Assembly (NCBI GenBank): GCA_937873695.1
Contig: CALMYL010000007.1
Coordinates: forward strand, 62,001 to 126,000
DNA from: an uncultured Ignavibacteria bacterium
Lineage (GTDB): Bacteria > Bacteroidota > Ignavibacteria > Tepidaquicellales > OLB5
DNA: 64,000 nucleotides
Direction of reading: 5' to 3'
Position 1 is the stretch's first letter. The number at the start of each line of letters is the position of its first letter. Made by a program: the position numbers and the translations under genes. Shown in pieces: positions 8,589 to 17,709 of this stretch. The notes beneath the pieces are model-generated. The model saw only the letters and a list, made by a program, of their open reading frames with translations. It did not search any database and was not told where the DNA came from.

Positions 8589-10262
8589 ATGGCAGATAAT
8601 AAAATTATATTTTCAATGGTGGGGGTAAGCAAAACCTACCCGCCGCAGAAGCAGGTATTAAAGAACATTTACCTTTCATTTTTTTACGGAGCCAAGATAG
8701 GTATCATTGGCTTAAACGGCTCAGGTAAATCTACCCTGCTTAAGATAATTGCAGGTGTTGAAGATAACTTTGACGGCGAAGTGCATTTTACCAAGGAATA
8801 TTCTATAGGTCTGCTTGAGCAGGAGCCGTGGCTTGATGAAACCAAGACTGTTAAGGAAATAATCCAGGAAGGCGCCGGGGAAATTGTTGATATACTGAAA
8901 GAGTATGAAGAAGTGAACAATAAATTTTCCGAGCCGATGGATGATGATGAAATGACGAAGCTAATCGAGCGACAGGGTGAATTGACAGAGCTTATTGATC
9001 ACCACAACGGATGGGAACTTGACGCAAAGCTTGAGCGCGCAATGGATGCGCTGCGCACACCCGAAGGCGACGCGCTGATCAAAAATTTAAGCGGCGGTGA
9101 AAAACGCCGTGTTGCATTATGCCGGTTGCTTCTGAAAGAACCCGATATACTTTTACTTGATGAGCCTACAAACCATCTTGATGCTGAATCAATTGACTGG
9201 CTGGAGCAGCATTTAAAGCAGTACAAAGGGACAGTAATTGCTATCACTCATGACAGGTACTTTCTTGATAACGTTGCAGGATGGATACTGGAGCTGGACA
9301 GAGGCGAGGGGATTCCCTGGGAGGGTAATTATTCAAGCTGGCTTGATCAGAAAACCAAAAGATTAGAGCAGGAAGAGAAACAGGAATCAAAACGCCGTAA
9401 AACACTTGAGCGCGAGCTTGAGTGGGTAAGGATGTCACCGCGCGCAAGGCATGCAAAATCCAAGGCAAGGCTGCAGAATTACGATACAATGATGAATGAA
9501 GATACCAAGCAGAAGGAAGAGAAGCTTGAGATATTTATACCTAACGGTCCAAGGCTTGGAAATAAAGTAATTGACGCAGTAAAAATTAAAAAAGCCTTCG
9601 GCGAAAAGTTATTGTTTGATGATCTGAACTTCCAGCTGCCGCCTGCGGGAATTGTTGGTATTATCGGTCCAAATGGCGCCGGTAAAACAACATTGTTCAG
9701 AATGATTCTCGGCACCGAGAAACCCGATGCGGGCGATTTTGAAATCGGTGAGACCGTGCAGGTTGGATATGTTGACCAGGCGCATGCTGAAATAGACCCT
9801 GAAAAAACTGTATGGGAAGCAATATCCGAAGGCGCGGAATTCATTGAGCTTGGAGGCAAGCAATTCAACAGCCGCGCGTATGTTTCACGCTTCAACTTCA
9901 GCGGAACTGACCAGAGCAAAAAAGTTGGTGTGCTTAGCGGTGGTGAGCGTAACAGGCTGCACCTGGCATTAACGCTTAAATCTCAGGCAAATGTTTTATT
10001 GCTTGATGAGCCTACAAATGATATTGATGTGAATACTCTAAGAGCGCTTGAAGAAGCGCTTGAAGATTTTGCCGGATGCGCGGTGATTATATCACATGAC
10101 CGCTGGTTTCTGGATAGGGTCGCAACACACATACTGGCATTTGAGGGTGATTCAGAGGTCTATTACTTTGAAGGCGGTTACACCGATTACGAAGAGAACA
10201 AGAAAAAACGCCTTGGCGACATTGAACCGAAGCGGGTGAGATATAAAAAGCTGGTTGAGTAA
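8589..10262 (+). CDS. ettA: Energy-dependent translational throttle protein EttA (ABC-F ATPase)
   Basis: This 557-residue soluble ABC-F protein has two ATPase cassettes. The first Walker A is GLNGSGKST (41-49) and the second GPNGAGKTT (about 357-365). The signatures are LSGGEKRR and LSGGERNR, and the Walker B segments are ILLLDEPTNHLDAES and VLLLDEPTNDIDVNT. The arm domain after residue 90 and the P-site tRNA-interaction linker with RMSPRARHAKSKAR match EttA rather than other ABC-F members. The known role of EttA is to bind the ribosomal E site and gate entry into elongation according to the ATP/ADP ratio. It stands alone between repeat-rich regions. Confidence 0.95.
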   Translation: MADNKIIFSMVGVSKTYPPQKQVLKNIYLSFFYGAKIGIIGLNGSGKSTLLKIIAGVEDNFDGEVHFTKEYSIGLLEQEPWLDETKTVKEIIQEGAGEIVDILKEYEEVNNKFSEPMDDDEMTKLIERQGELTELIDHHNGWELDAKLERAMDALRTPEGDALIKNLSGGEKRRVALCRLLLKEPDILLLDEPTNHLDAESIDWLEQHLKQYKGTVIAITHDRYFLDNVAGWILELDRGEGIPWEGNYSSWLDQKTKRLEQEEKQESKRRKTLERELEWVRMSPRARHAKSKARLQNYDTMMNEDTKQKEEKLEIFIPNGPRLGNKVIDAVKIKKAFGEKLLFDDLNFQLPPAGIVGIIGPNGAGKTTLFRMILGTEKPDAGDFEIGETVQVGYVDQAHAEIDPEKTVWEAISEGAEFIELGGKQFNSRAYVSRFNFSGTDQSKKVGVLSGGERNRLHLALTLKSQANVLLLDEPTNDIDVNTLRALEEALEDFAGCAVIISHDRWFLDRVATHILAFEGDSEVYYFEGGYTDYEENKKKRLGDIEPKRVRYKKLVE

Positions 10263-10598
10263 AGTTAAAAAGTCTTTGTCCGCTCTTCTTAAAAGAAAAT
10301 CAGCTCCCCTCCTTTCTTAAGGAGGGGGAAGACCAGCCGAAGGCTGGGCTGGGGTGGTAGCTTAAAACATCTTCCCGCAGAGTCCCCAGTGGGAGACTCT
10401 GCGGAGACAACTAAGCTGGTGGAGTGATAAATTGGTTAAATGGCTTGTTGGTTAAATGGTTAGTTGGTTAAATGCTAAGTTGGTTAATTGAAGTGGTGCC
10501 GGGTATGTACCCTGCGTGCGGAAGGTGAACATCTAAAGACTTTCAGCTTTAAGCCACTTCAGTAAATAATATTGTTTTGATTAACGGTATAAATACAT
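10263..10598. repeat. Repeat-rich intergenic region
   Basis: This 336-base gap contains no gene. It has a family D composite repeat in inverted orientation (10301-10360: agctcccctcc ... ggggtggt), a cgcagagtc...gactctgcg hairpin near 10377-10406 that recurs near 23250 and 24136, and a short tandem run of gttggttaaatgg units at about 10431-10490 with four imperfect copies. Confidence 0.75.
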
Positions 10599-12047
10599 TC
10601 AATTTTTCATCAATTGCTCAATTTTCTCAAGCAGCCACTGTCTTTCGTTTATATTAAAAGTATTGGAAATTTCAATATGTACCTTACTTAACGCTTCTTT
10701 GCTGCCCGAAAACTTTAATAAAGAGTTATAATATTTCAGAAAATTAGAATTTCTCTCTCTTTGCGCCTTAGGCAGTAAGTTATCCCTTGAAAGGAATTTC
10801 CGGTAAGTATCGGCAGCATCCAGAGCCTCAACTATCCTGCTCATTTCGAAATATAACATCAGGGTCAGGTTTTTTACGCCGGTTTTATATGAGGCCTTAT
10901 CAAGAGATGTGATCCTGCTGAGGTACCTCAGGGCTTCCTCGTGCCTGCCGAAGGCAAGGCTGAGCCTTGCGCGCGAAATACATCCGGGATTTATTTTATA
11001 TTCCGGATTTAGCTGCGGCTCATATTTCTTTATAAAATTTTCGCACCAATCAGGTTCCTTCATCTGGATAGCCACAACAACTATGTTTATAAAAAGCTGC
11101 TCGTCAAAGTATCCGCCTTTTTCGGAAGAACTGTACAGATTATTTTCTAAAATAATTTTATGCAGTTCAAATCTTTCCTTCATATAATCGGGGCTGCCTT
11201 TATAAAACTGATCGATTGCAAACGCTGAGAGCGCTGACATGGCATTAAAGCGGTCTATCCATACAATCTTATCCATTTCGGCAACAAGCAGCTCTTTTGT
11301 TTTCAGGTAATATTCCGGCCTGCCTTCCTTCAGCATAAGAGCTTTATTAAATACCAGGCTGAGAAGCGTTGAATTGTATTTTTCATAGTTATCCTTCAGG
11401 TACTCAAAAAGTGTATCCATAAACTCAAATTCGTATTCAAAATTTACGATCTTTTTCTGTGTGTAAACAAGGCTGAACTCTTTTAAGATCTTAATGAAAA
11501 AGAATGTTAATATTGACCTGTATTTTGTGTATGCTTCCTGTTCGGGGAGGTCTTTGTAGTTAAGGAATCTCTGGTTACTAAGCCAATGGGCTTCCCTGAA
11601 GGACTGCATGTTATATTTGCTCAGATAAAAATTTTCATTTTTGTATTTCACTTTTTCAAGGTTACCTTCGGCAGCCTTAAGCTTCCTTAAAAAAAGCCCT
11701 TCAATATTTCTTTCTTCAAGCTCACGCAGTATTCGTGTTTCCTCCCCCATGGGTTCGTTCCTGTACTGAACGTATCCCAGGTATTCTTCGGCAAGATGTG
11801 AAAGATTGAATATCAGGGTTTTCATGAAGCTTTCATTGTATTTTGCTCCCGGAAAAAGCTTTTGGAATACTTTCTCTTTGTTCAGCAATTCGTCGTTTAG
11901 ATCAGGATACTTAATGGCGATATAGTCATAAAGCTTTATGACGGATTCATTTTTATTAAAGAACGGTGAGCGAACGTAGTCACCAAATTCACGAAGCTCC
12001 TGCGATGATATACTGCTTAAAATCTGCAATAGGCTGCTCTTGATCAT
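10599..12047 (-). CDS. SPYFN-family helical protein, paralogue 2
   Basis: This 482-residue protein is homologous along its length to the product of 3285-4754. The N-terminal signature is ELREFGDYVRSPFFNKNES, followed by VFQKLFPGAKYNESFMKTL and a C-terminal RQWLLEKIEQL. It is rich in predicted helix with no signal peptide or membrane segment. The start codon is an ATG matching the paralogues. It is transcribed divergently from the lone fibronectin III gene across 293 bases. Function is unknown; a TPR-like scaffold is the best structural guess. Confidence 0.8.
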   Translation of the reverse strand: MIKSSLLQILSSISSQELREFGDYVRSPFFNKNESVIKLYDYIAIKYPDLNDELLNKEKVFQKLFPGAKYNESFMKTLIFNLSHLAEEYLGYVQYRNEPMGEETRILRELEERNIEGLFLRKLKAAEGNLEKVKYKNENFYLSKYNMQSFREAHWLSNQRFLNYKDLPEQEAYTKYRSILTFFFIKILKEFSLVYTQKKIVNFEYEFEFMDTLFEYLKDNYEKYNSTLLSLVFNKALMLKEGRPEYYLKTKELLVAEMDKIVWIDRFNAMSALSAFAIDQFYKGSPDYMKERFELHKIILENNLYSSSEKGGYFDEQLFINIVVVAIQMKEPDWCENFIKKYEPQLNPEYKINPGCISRARLSLAFGRHEEALRYLSRITSLDKASYKTGVKNLTLMLYFEMSRIVEALDAADTYRKFLSRDNLLPKAQRERNSNFLKYYNSLLKFSGSKEALSKVHIEISNTFNINERQWLLEKIEQLMKN

Positions 12048-12340
12048 TCCATTTCCTTTTATTTCCGGTACAAATTAAAGTTTTTTTTAGACATTCTAAA
12101 CAAATGAATTATTACCATATGGGCATTGTCAAACTTTGACTGAAAAGTTTCCAAATACAATGTTTTTAAACCAGCCCCGTTTTGTTTCCGCGGATTTTTT
12201 AAGTTTTTGCTTTTTTTGGCTATAAATGGGCAAAGTGTAACATTTATATAATAAAAGTTCGTTCATATTCATTCAATTTGTTTCTTTGTTCCGGGGCTTA
12301 ATTGAACATAATTTTGTAAGAAAGTAACGGGAGACAAAAA

Positions 12341-12610
12341 TTGAAAATTGAAAAATTCTACGCAACCCACGGTGATAATGAAGGAGAGATTGACCTTCAG
12401 TGGGAGCCATCAAAAAACTCAAAATACTATGTTCTGGAAATGTGTGTTAAGCATAACGGAAACAATAAGTGGAAAACCGTAGACATGGTTTCAAAATCAA
12501 GCTACCGGGTTACCGGCCTGAAGAAAAGCGTTATTTACATGTTCCGTGTGGCCGGCGTTAACACAAAGGGCCAGGGCAGCTGGAGCAAAGAAATTTCAAA
12601 AAGAACATAA
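12341..12610 (+). CDS. Stand-alone fibronectin type III domain protein
   Basis: The 89-residue product is a single fibronectin type III domain: the core pattern WEPSKNSKYYVLEMCV, then SSYRVTGLKKSVIYMFRVAGVN and GQGSWSKEIS covers nearly all of it. It lacks a signal peptide, so it appears to be cytoplasmic, which is unusual for FN3. The start is TTG at 12341, preceded at a good distance by a GGGAG Shine-Dalgarno sequence. It lies 46 bases upstream of the SBBP/T9SS gene and may be cotranscribed with it. Confidence 0.8.
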   Translation: MKIEKFYATHGDNEGEIDLQWEPSKNSKYYVLEMCVKHNGNNKWKTVDMVSKSSYRVTGLKKSVIYMFRVAGVNTKGQGSWSKEISKRT

Positions 12611-12656
12611 AAATTTCAATTGAACTAATAATTAAACAAATTAAACAATTTAAAAA

Positions 12657-14306
12657 ATGAAAACAAAATTATTTACGTTTCTTATACTTTTATTTGCGGT
12701 ACAGATCTTCAATATGCGGGTTTCAGATTCGCAGACAGGCGAAGTATGGACTCAGAGATATAACGGACCTTTGGACAGCACGGACTATCTGAACTCAATG
12801 ACCATTGACCTCGCGGGTAATGTATATGTAACCGGTGGCAGCATTGGCAGCGGCGGAGCATATTTTGATATAGTCACAATTAAATACAGCAGTGATGGCA
12901 CAGTTCAGTGGCTGCAAAGATATAACGGACCCGCGGATAGTACGGATATAGGAAATTCAATAGCTGTTGATGGCTCAGGAAATGTTTACATAACGGGAGA
13001 AAGTTATGGTGTCGGAACAAAAAGCGATATTATAACCATCAAATATAACTCTTCGGGTGTACAGCAATGGCTGCAAAGATATAATGGACCGGAAAATATG
13101 CAGGATGAGGGAAGGCAACTACTCCTTGATGCTTCAGGAAACCTGTTTGTAAGAGGTGTTACATTAACCGGCGCAACCGGTTATGATTATATAGTCCTGA
13201 AATATAATTCGTCCGGAATGCAGCAGTGGATGAAAACTTATAACGGTACAGGGAGCTCATCTGACTCACCCTCTGACTTAAAGATCGACGCTTCGGGTAA
13301 TATTTATATCACTGGGTATAGTACAGGTGTTGGTACCGGTTATGACTGGTTAACAATTAAGTATGACCCATCCGGGACACAGCAATGGGAAAAAAGATAT
13401 AATGGCCCAGGTAATTCAACCGATGTGGCAAATTCACTTGTTGTGGATGCTTTGGGGAATATTTATGTAACGGGCTTTAGCGGCGGCAACGGATCCGGGA
13501 ACGATATTACAACCATAAAATACAATTCTTCGGGCACGCAGCAATGGCTGCAGACCTACAGCGGACCAGGTAATTCCAATGACAATGCAAGGTCTATCGT
13601 TCTTGATGCTTCGGGGAATATATATATTACCGGATACAGCACCGGTGTTTCCACGGGTTCAGATTTCACAACGATCAAGTATAACTCTTCGGGGGCTCAG
13701 CAGTGGCTGCAAACATACAACGGACCCGGTAATGCCGGTGAAGACGCTTATTCGGTTGTACTTGATGGGGCAGGGAATATTTATATCACGGGCTCCAGCG
13801 CAGGCAGCGGATCAGATCAGGACTATGCAACGGTAAAATATGATCCTTCGGGGGTTCAGCAATGGGCGCTAAGATATAACGGAACAGGAAATTCATATGA
13901 TGAATCAAGACTGCTGGCAATTGATACAATGGGAAATGTATATGTTGCGGGTACAAGCAGAAGCAGCAATACAGCCAGGGATTATGTGACAATTAAATAT
14001 TCACAAACCATTGGTATTCAGAATATTTCAGCTGAAATACCCGGGGGATTCTCTTTATCCCAGAATTATCCTAACCCGTTTAACCCGGTTACAAATATTG
14101 TATTCAGTCTGCCCAAATCAGGGTTAACAAAACTGAAAGTATTTGATATTACCGGAAAAGAGATCGCAGTACTTGTAAACCAAAATTTATCTGCGGGAAC
14201 GTACAATGTTGATTTCGATGCTTCGCATCTTTCCTCCGGGACCTATTTTTACATGATGGAAGCAAATGAATTCCGCGAAGTAAAGAAGATGGTAGTTGTT
14301 AAGTAA
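12657..14306 (+). CDS. Secreted SBBP-repeat (beta-propeller) protein with T9SS sorting domain, 1
   Basis: This 549-residue protein begins with a Sec signal peptide (to about residue 26). Residues 30-450 hold eight or more tandem repeats of about 52 residues with the core D.SGNIYITGYS...YDYxTIKYNSSG.QQW.QxYNGP, typical of SBBP (seven-bladed beta-propeller repeat) proteins. The last 85 residues are a type A T9SS C-terminal domain starting at FSLSQNYPNPFNPVTNI and ending in a lysine-rich strand. Export to the cell surface by T9SS is inferred from this tail. Two close paralogues follow at 17710 and 19356. The ligand or activity is unknown. Confidence 0.9.
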   Translation: MKTKLFTFLILLFAVQIFNMRVSDSQTGEVWTQRYNGPLDSTDYLNSMTIDLAGNVYVTGGSIGSGGAYFDIVTIKYSSDGTVQWLQRYNGPADSTDIGNSIAVDGSGNVYITGESYGVGTKSDIITIKYNSSGVQQWLQRYNGPENMQDEGRQLLLDASGNLFVRGVTLTGATGYDYIVLKYNSSGMQQWMKTYNGTGSSSDSPSDLKIDASGNIYITGYSTGVGTGYDWLTIKYDPSGTQQWEKRYNGPGNSTDVANSLVVDALGNIYVTGFSGGNGSGNDITTIKYNSSGTQQWLQTYSGPGNSNDNARSIVLDASGNIYITGYSTGVSTGSDFTTIKYNSSGAQQWLQTYNGPGNAGEDAYSVVLDGAGNIYITGSSAGSGSDQDYATVKYDPSGVQQWALRYNGTGNSYDESRLLAIDTMGNVYVAGTSRSSNTARDYVTIKYSQTIGIQNISAEIPGGFSLSQNYPNPFNPVTNIVFSLPKSGLTKLKVFDITGKEIAVLVNQNLSAGTYNVDFDASHLSSGTYFYMMEANEFREVKKMVVVK

Positions 14307-14364
14307 TACAGGGTTATTTTAAACGGGGTATAATCTTTTGATCAAAGAATATTTATGTTCTGAA

Positions 14365-14400
14365 TCCCTCCTTCGGAAACGAAGGGGGGATTTTTATTTT
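14365..14400. terminator. Bidirectional rho-independent terminator
   Basis: A ten-base stem (tccctccttc / gaagggggga, one G-T pair) with a six-base loop is followed by a T-rich tract from 14391. It lies between the convergent SBBP gene (ends 14306) and the SPYFN-family gene (ends 14394), and would serve the plus-strand gene best. Confidence 0.75.
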
Positions 14401-15878
14401 ACCAGTTTCCTAAGCTCCGCGGTTTTACCAAGAAACCAGTTCTTTCGCGCGGAAAGATACATATTTGCCGATCTTTCAAGCTCGGCAATATCTTTGAGTG
14501 AATATTTTTCGGGGTTAGCTTTTATTTTAAACAGCTTTTCAAGGGCAGCAACGCGTGAAGCAAGATGTACTTTTACCTGCTCGGTAAATTCACCGGTATC
14601 CTTCATAAAATGTTTCATTGAGTCAATTGCGGAAAGTCCCTGTTCAACATAACCAAGATTATAAAAAGCTACCAGCGCCACCATTTTAACGGAGAATTTC
14701 GCCTGGTAATCAGAAAACTCAACATCTCGGATATACTCAAGAACTTTTTCGTTGTTTCCCCTGCCTTCTTCTATTAGCGCCATGGAGTATGCATAAGAAC
14801 TTTTTCTTTTACTTTCTTCTATGTCGTTCAGATGCTTATCAATTACTTCCAGTGCAAACTCCAGATCTCCCATTATGACAAATATCTCAATTATGTTCCT
14901 GAATACTCCCGCCTGAAGGGGGGCAAGCCCATCGGTATTGAACTTCACATTTGTTAGCTGGGTTTTCCTTATATGAGCCAGTTCTCTTAAATTCTCTTCT
15001 GAGCTTGATTTAACATAATTATTAAGTACAAAATCAAAAAGAGCCGAGGAAAGGAACCATTTTTCTGAATTGGAGTAATTATCGATCCTGCTGAAGATGA
15101 AATCCTTCAGCTCCCTGTAGTTTTCATAATTTGCGGGTTCTTTATAAAGCTTCATCAGTCTTACCTGCAGGCTGATATAATTATAATGTTCTGCTTCCAG
15201 TCCTTTGATCTCCTTCAGGAAATTTTCAAAGTCAAAATTCCTGTAAAAAGCTTCAGTTACGTTGATCTCCGGGTTATAATTAAGCTGGTTTTGCAGATAT
15301 TCCATACCGGCAATATCTTTTTTGATCGTCGCGATAATATCACATGTGCTGAAAATGCTCATTGGGTAAAGTGTAACCGATGCACCGGAGTATTTACTTT
15401 TGATAGTATAGTGCTTATGCAGAGTTTCAAGAAGCCTGTTTTTGTTCCTGTAATATTCCGTGCTCAGAACAGAGTATTCCATTTTATCGGTCAGTTTTTT
15501 GTATTCAGAAAGAAAAAGTTTTTCAAGTGAGTGTTTGTTGTAGTTCTTAAGCCGTTTTAATGATTCTTCGAATTCAGCCGTTGTATCGCCTTCAATTGGG
15601 TGCACTGCGAGGAATTTTTCACACAGACCGAAGAGCTCGCTGAGCAGATTTTTCATTATTCCGTAGTTGTACTTTTTACCGGGATAGATCTTTCCGAAAA
15701 CTTCTTCTTCGAGCAGGGTTTTTTTCGGAGGGTTCACTATGTATTTGCGGATAAGCTCAAAAAGTTTAATGATTGCTTTATTGGAGTTATAATACGGCGA
15801 TGTAATAAAAAGCTCGAATGACTTCAGTTCAGCCGGTGAAAACGATCTTATAACATCATATGATTTATTCTTAAACAT
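14394..15878 (-). CDS. SPYFN-family helical protein, paralogue 3
   Basis: This 494-residue protein shares the family N-terminus (ELKSFELFITSPYYNSNKA), the VFGKIYPGKKYNYGIMKNL block and a C-terminal ARKNWFLGKTAELRKL. It is all helical by eye and has no export signal. It follows paralogue 4 (15897-17378) by only 18 bases on the same strand, and the two share the KYNYGIMKNL / KFNYGIMKNL block, so they look like a recent tandem duplication transcribed as one unit. Function is unknown. Confidence 0.8.
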   Translation of the reverse strand: MFKNKSYDVIRSFSPAELKSFELFITSPYYNSNKAIIKLFELIRKYIVNPPKKTLLEEEVFGKIYPGKKYNYGIMKNLLSELFGLCEKFLAVHPIEGDTTAEFEESLKRLKNYNKHSLEKLFLSEYKKLTDKMEYSVLSTEYYRNKNRLLETLHKHYTIKSKYSGASVTLYPMSIFSTCDIIATIKKDIAGMEYLQNQLNYNPEINVTEAFYRNFDFENFLKEIKGLEAEHYNYISLQVRLMKLYKEPANYENYRELKDFIFSRIDNYSNSEKWFLSSALFDFVLNNYVKSSSEENLRELAHIRKTQLTNVKFNTDGLAPLQAGVFRNIIEIFVIMGDLEFALEVIDKHLNDIEESKRKSSYAYSMALIEEGRGNNEKVLEYIRDVEFSDYQAKFSVKMVALVAFYNLGYVEQGLSAIDSMKHFMKDTGEFTEQVKVHLASRVAALEKLFKIKANPEKYSLKDIAELERSANMYLSARKNWFLGKTAELRKLVK

Positions 15879-15896
15879 ATTGCACCGTTAAAAAAA

Positions 15897-17378
15897 TTAA
15901 TAATATTTCTTTTTAAGCTTATCCAGTTCATCCAGGTACCAGGCTTTGGGACTGATAAGCGAGCTTTTTACAAATGAGATCTGCTTATCAAGTTTATCAG
16001 CGCTGAATTTTTCGGGGGAAGAGTAAATCCTGAATAGTCCTGAATACGCCTTAATACTATCGTTGAGTTTTTTCCTGAAATCAGGATGAAGCTCCTTAGT
16101 ATCAGCTACAAATTTTTTGAAGGAATCGATCATAGAAAATCCCTGTTCAAACAAACCAAGCTCGTAACAGCATCTCAGATAAAGAAATTTAGTGCGGAGC
16201 TTTATATGAAAATCAGCCTGTCCTGTACGCGCAAGTTCCTTAAGGCATGCTTCATAATCTCCTTCGGCTGCAAAAATATAGGCTCTTGCAAGCCTGTATG
16301 CTACATCTCTTACTGAAGGATCGACATCCTTTCTGAATTTTTCGGCGAACACTGATACGTATTCCGTTTCACCAAGTTTTATACCGGATAGTACAGTATC
16401 AAGATAGGAGGAGAGAAAAATACAGCCTACTCCATCGCTGTTCATTTTAACAAGTGTAAACATTTTTTTTAAGAGGCTGAATTTTTCAGCGAAAAATTCA
16501 GCGCTGCCTTCGGAGGCCCGCTTTTCGGCATAGAGCAGCAGGTAATTATTCATAAGAGTGTAAAGCATCTGGTTTGAATAAATTGCCGCATTGGAAAATA
16601 TCACATCGCGGAGCTTATAATATATTTCATCATTATTGCTGCCGGATAGCAGCATAATAAAATTCAGTTTTATTAAGATGTCTTCTTTATTCTTAACTGA
16701 TGAGCTTTCAACAAAGCCTGTAAAATCTTTAATATTTATCCGCGCAATAAATTCCTTAAGCAGGTCAATTTCCGGTTTATAGTTCGCAGAGTGCTCGGCG
16801 GTATACAGCATTGCATTTCCATCAGCAAGCATTGAAACTAAGGCCGGGAAAGTATATTCAATGACATTAATGGCATTTTCTGAATACTCTTTAATATTGC
16901 TTCTGTTCCTGTGGAAATCTTTGGCAGTTTCATAAAGTCTGCCGGAATTCTCATAATAGCTGCTGCTAATCTTCCGGTTTTCAATTGTTTCTCTGGTTTT
17001 AGAAAATGTATGCCTGAAATGATCATCAAGTCCTCTTCTTTCAAGCTCTCCCAGCAGTAAAAATTGCCGGTCAATATCCAATAAGGCATTATTATTAAGA
17101 TTAATTACAAGAAATTTTTCGGCCTGCTTAAAAAGTTCGCTCATAAGGTTCTTCATAATTCCGTAATTAAACTTTTTTCCCTTAAAAATTTTTCCATAGA
17201 GTAATTCTTCCGTAAGTTTTGCGACACTTCCGGCAAGCAATGCTTTTCTTATTTCATTAAAAAGCTTAATTAAAGATTTATTTGAATTGAAATAAGGTGA
17301 TTCAAGAAACAGGGAAAACTCCTTCAATTCGGGTTCGCTGAGCGTTGAAATAACCTCGATAGCTTTATTTTTTATCAT
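15897..17378 (-). CDS. SPYFN-family helical protein, paralogue 4
   Basis: This 493-residue protein is the first gene of a two-gene unit with paralogue 3. The N-terminal signature is ELKEFSLFLESPYFNSNKS, then LYGKIFKGKKFNYGIMKNL, and it ends with PKAWYLDELDKLKKK. The middle consists of amphipathic helices, with GLFEQGFSMIDSFKKF matching the equivalent block of paralogue 3 (GYVEQGLSAIDSMKHF). It is transcribed divergently from the SBBP gene at 17710. No catalytic motif is recognisable. Confidence 0.8.
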   Translation of the reverse strand: MIKNKAIEVISTLSEPELKEFSLFLESPYFNSNKSLIKLFNEIRKALLAGSVAKLTEELLYGKIFKGKKFNYGIMKNLMSELFKQAEKFLVINLNNNALLDIDRQFLLLGELERRGLDDHFRHTFSKTRETIENRKISSSYYENSGRLYETAKDFHRNRSNIKEYSENAINVIEYTFPALVSMLADGNAMLYTAEHSANYKPEIDLLKEFIARINIKDFTGFVESSSVKNKEDILIKLNFIMLLSGSNNDEIYYKLRDVIFSNAAIYSNQMLYTLMNNYLLLYAEKRASEGSAEFFAEKFSLLKKMFTLVKMNSDGVGCIFLSSYLDTVLSGIKLGETEYVSVFAEKFRKDVDPSVRDVAYRLARAYIFAAEGDYEACLKELARTGQADFHIKLRTKFLYLRCCYELGLFEQGFSMIDSFKKFVADTKELHPDFRKKLNDSIKAYSGLFRIYSSPEKFSADKLDKQISFVKSSLISPKAWYLDELDKLKKKYY

Positions 17379-17709
17379 AAATTTTTATGAAAATTATCGC
17401 TTCAAAATACGCATAAATTTAACAAAATTCACGTTTTTTACGCAATTGCCTCGATTAATTTCTGTGAAAAATTGGATAAAAATTCTTTGAAACGGGCGAC
17501 CCTGATGGGCTAACTTTGTACCAATAAAAAATCCGGTGGGGACCAAATGTTCATTCTGAACGAACTTAAAATCAATAATTAAAATTGTTCTCCATCTCCA
17601 AATCCCACCGGAGATACGCTGAAAAAAGACCTGCTTGCTTTAACGGGTAAGCGGGTCTAAAAGGCGCAAATATCAAAAGTAAAAATAATTCTTTAAGGAG
17701 AAAAAAAAT
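17379..17709. other. Divergent intergenic region with possible structured leader
   Basis: This 331-base gap separates divergent genes. Upstream of the SBBP gene at 17710 it holds a long-range pairing (tccggtggg at 17532-17540 with cccaccgga at 17604-17612) enclosing a small gttca/tgaac hairpin, then a second stem (gacctgctt at 17628-17636 with aagcgggtc at 17649-17657). An AAGGAG Shine-Dalgarno sequence precedes the ATG. It does not look like the palindromic repeats found elsewhere. It may be a structured 5' leader; no known riboswitch class was recognised. Confidence 0.4.

Noticed and set aside
8381-8599. Plus-strand open frame of 72 codons between DUF1361 and ettA
   Set aside because: It is made of palindromic repeats, has no ribosome-binding site or recognisable protein pattern, and overlaps the ettA start.
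13000-14000. Regular repeats in the SBBP genes as a possible DNA satellite
   Set aside because: The period follows codons and encodes beta-propeller blades, so it is protein repetition.
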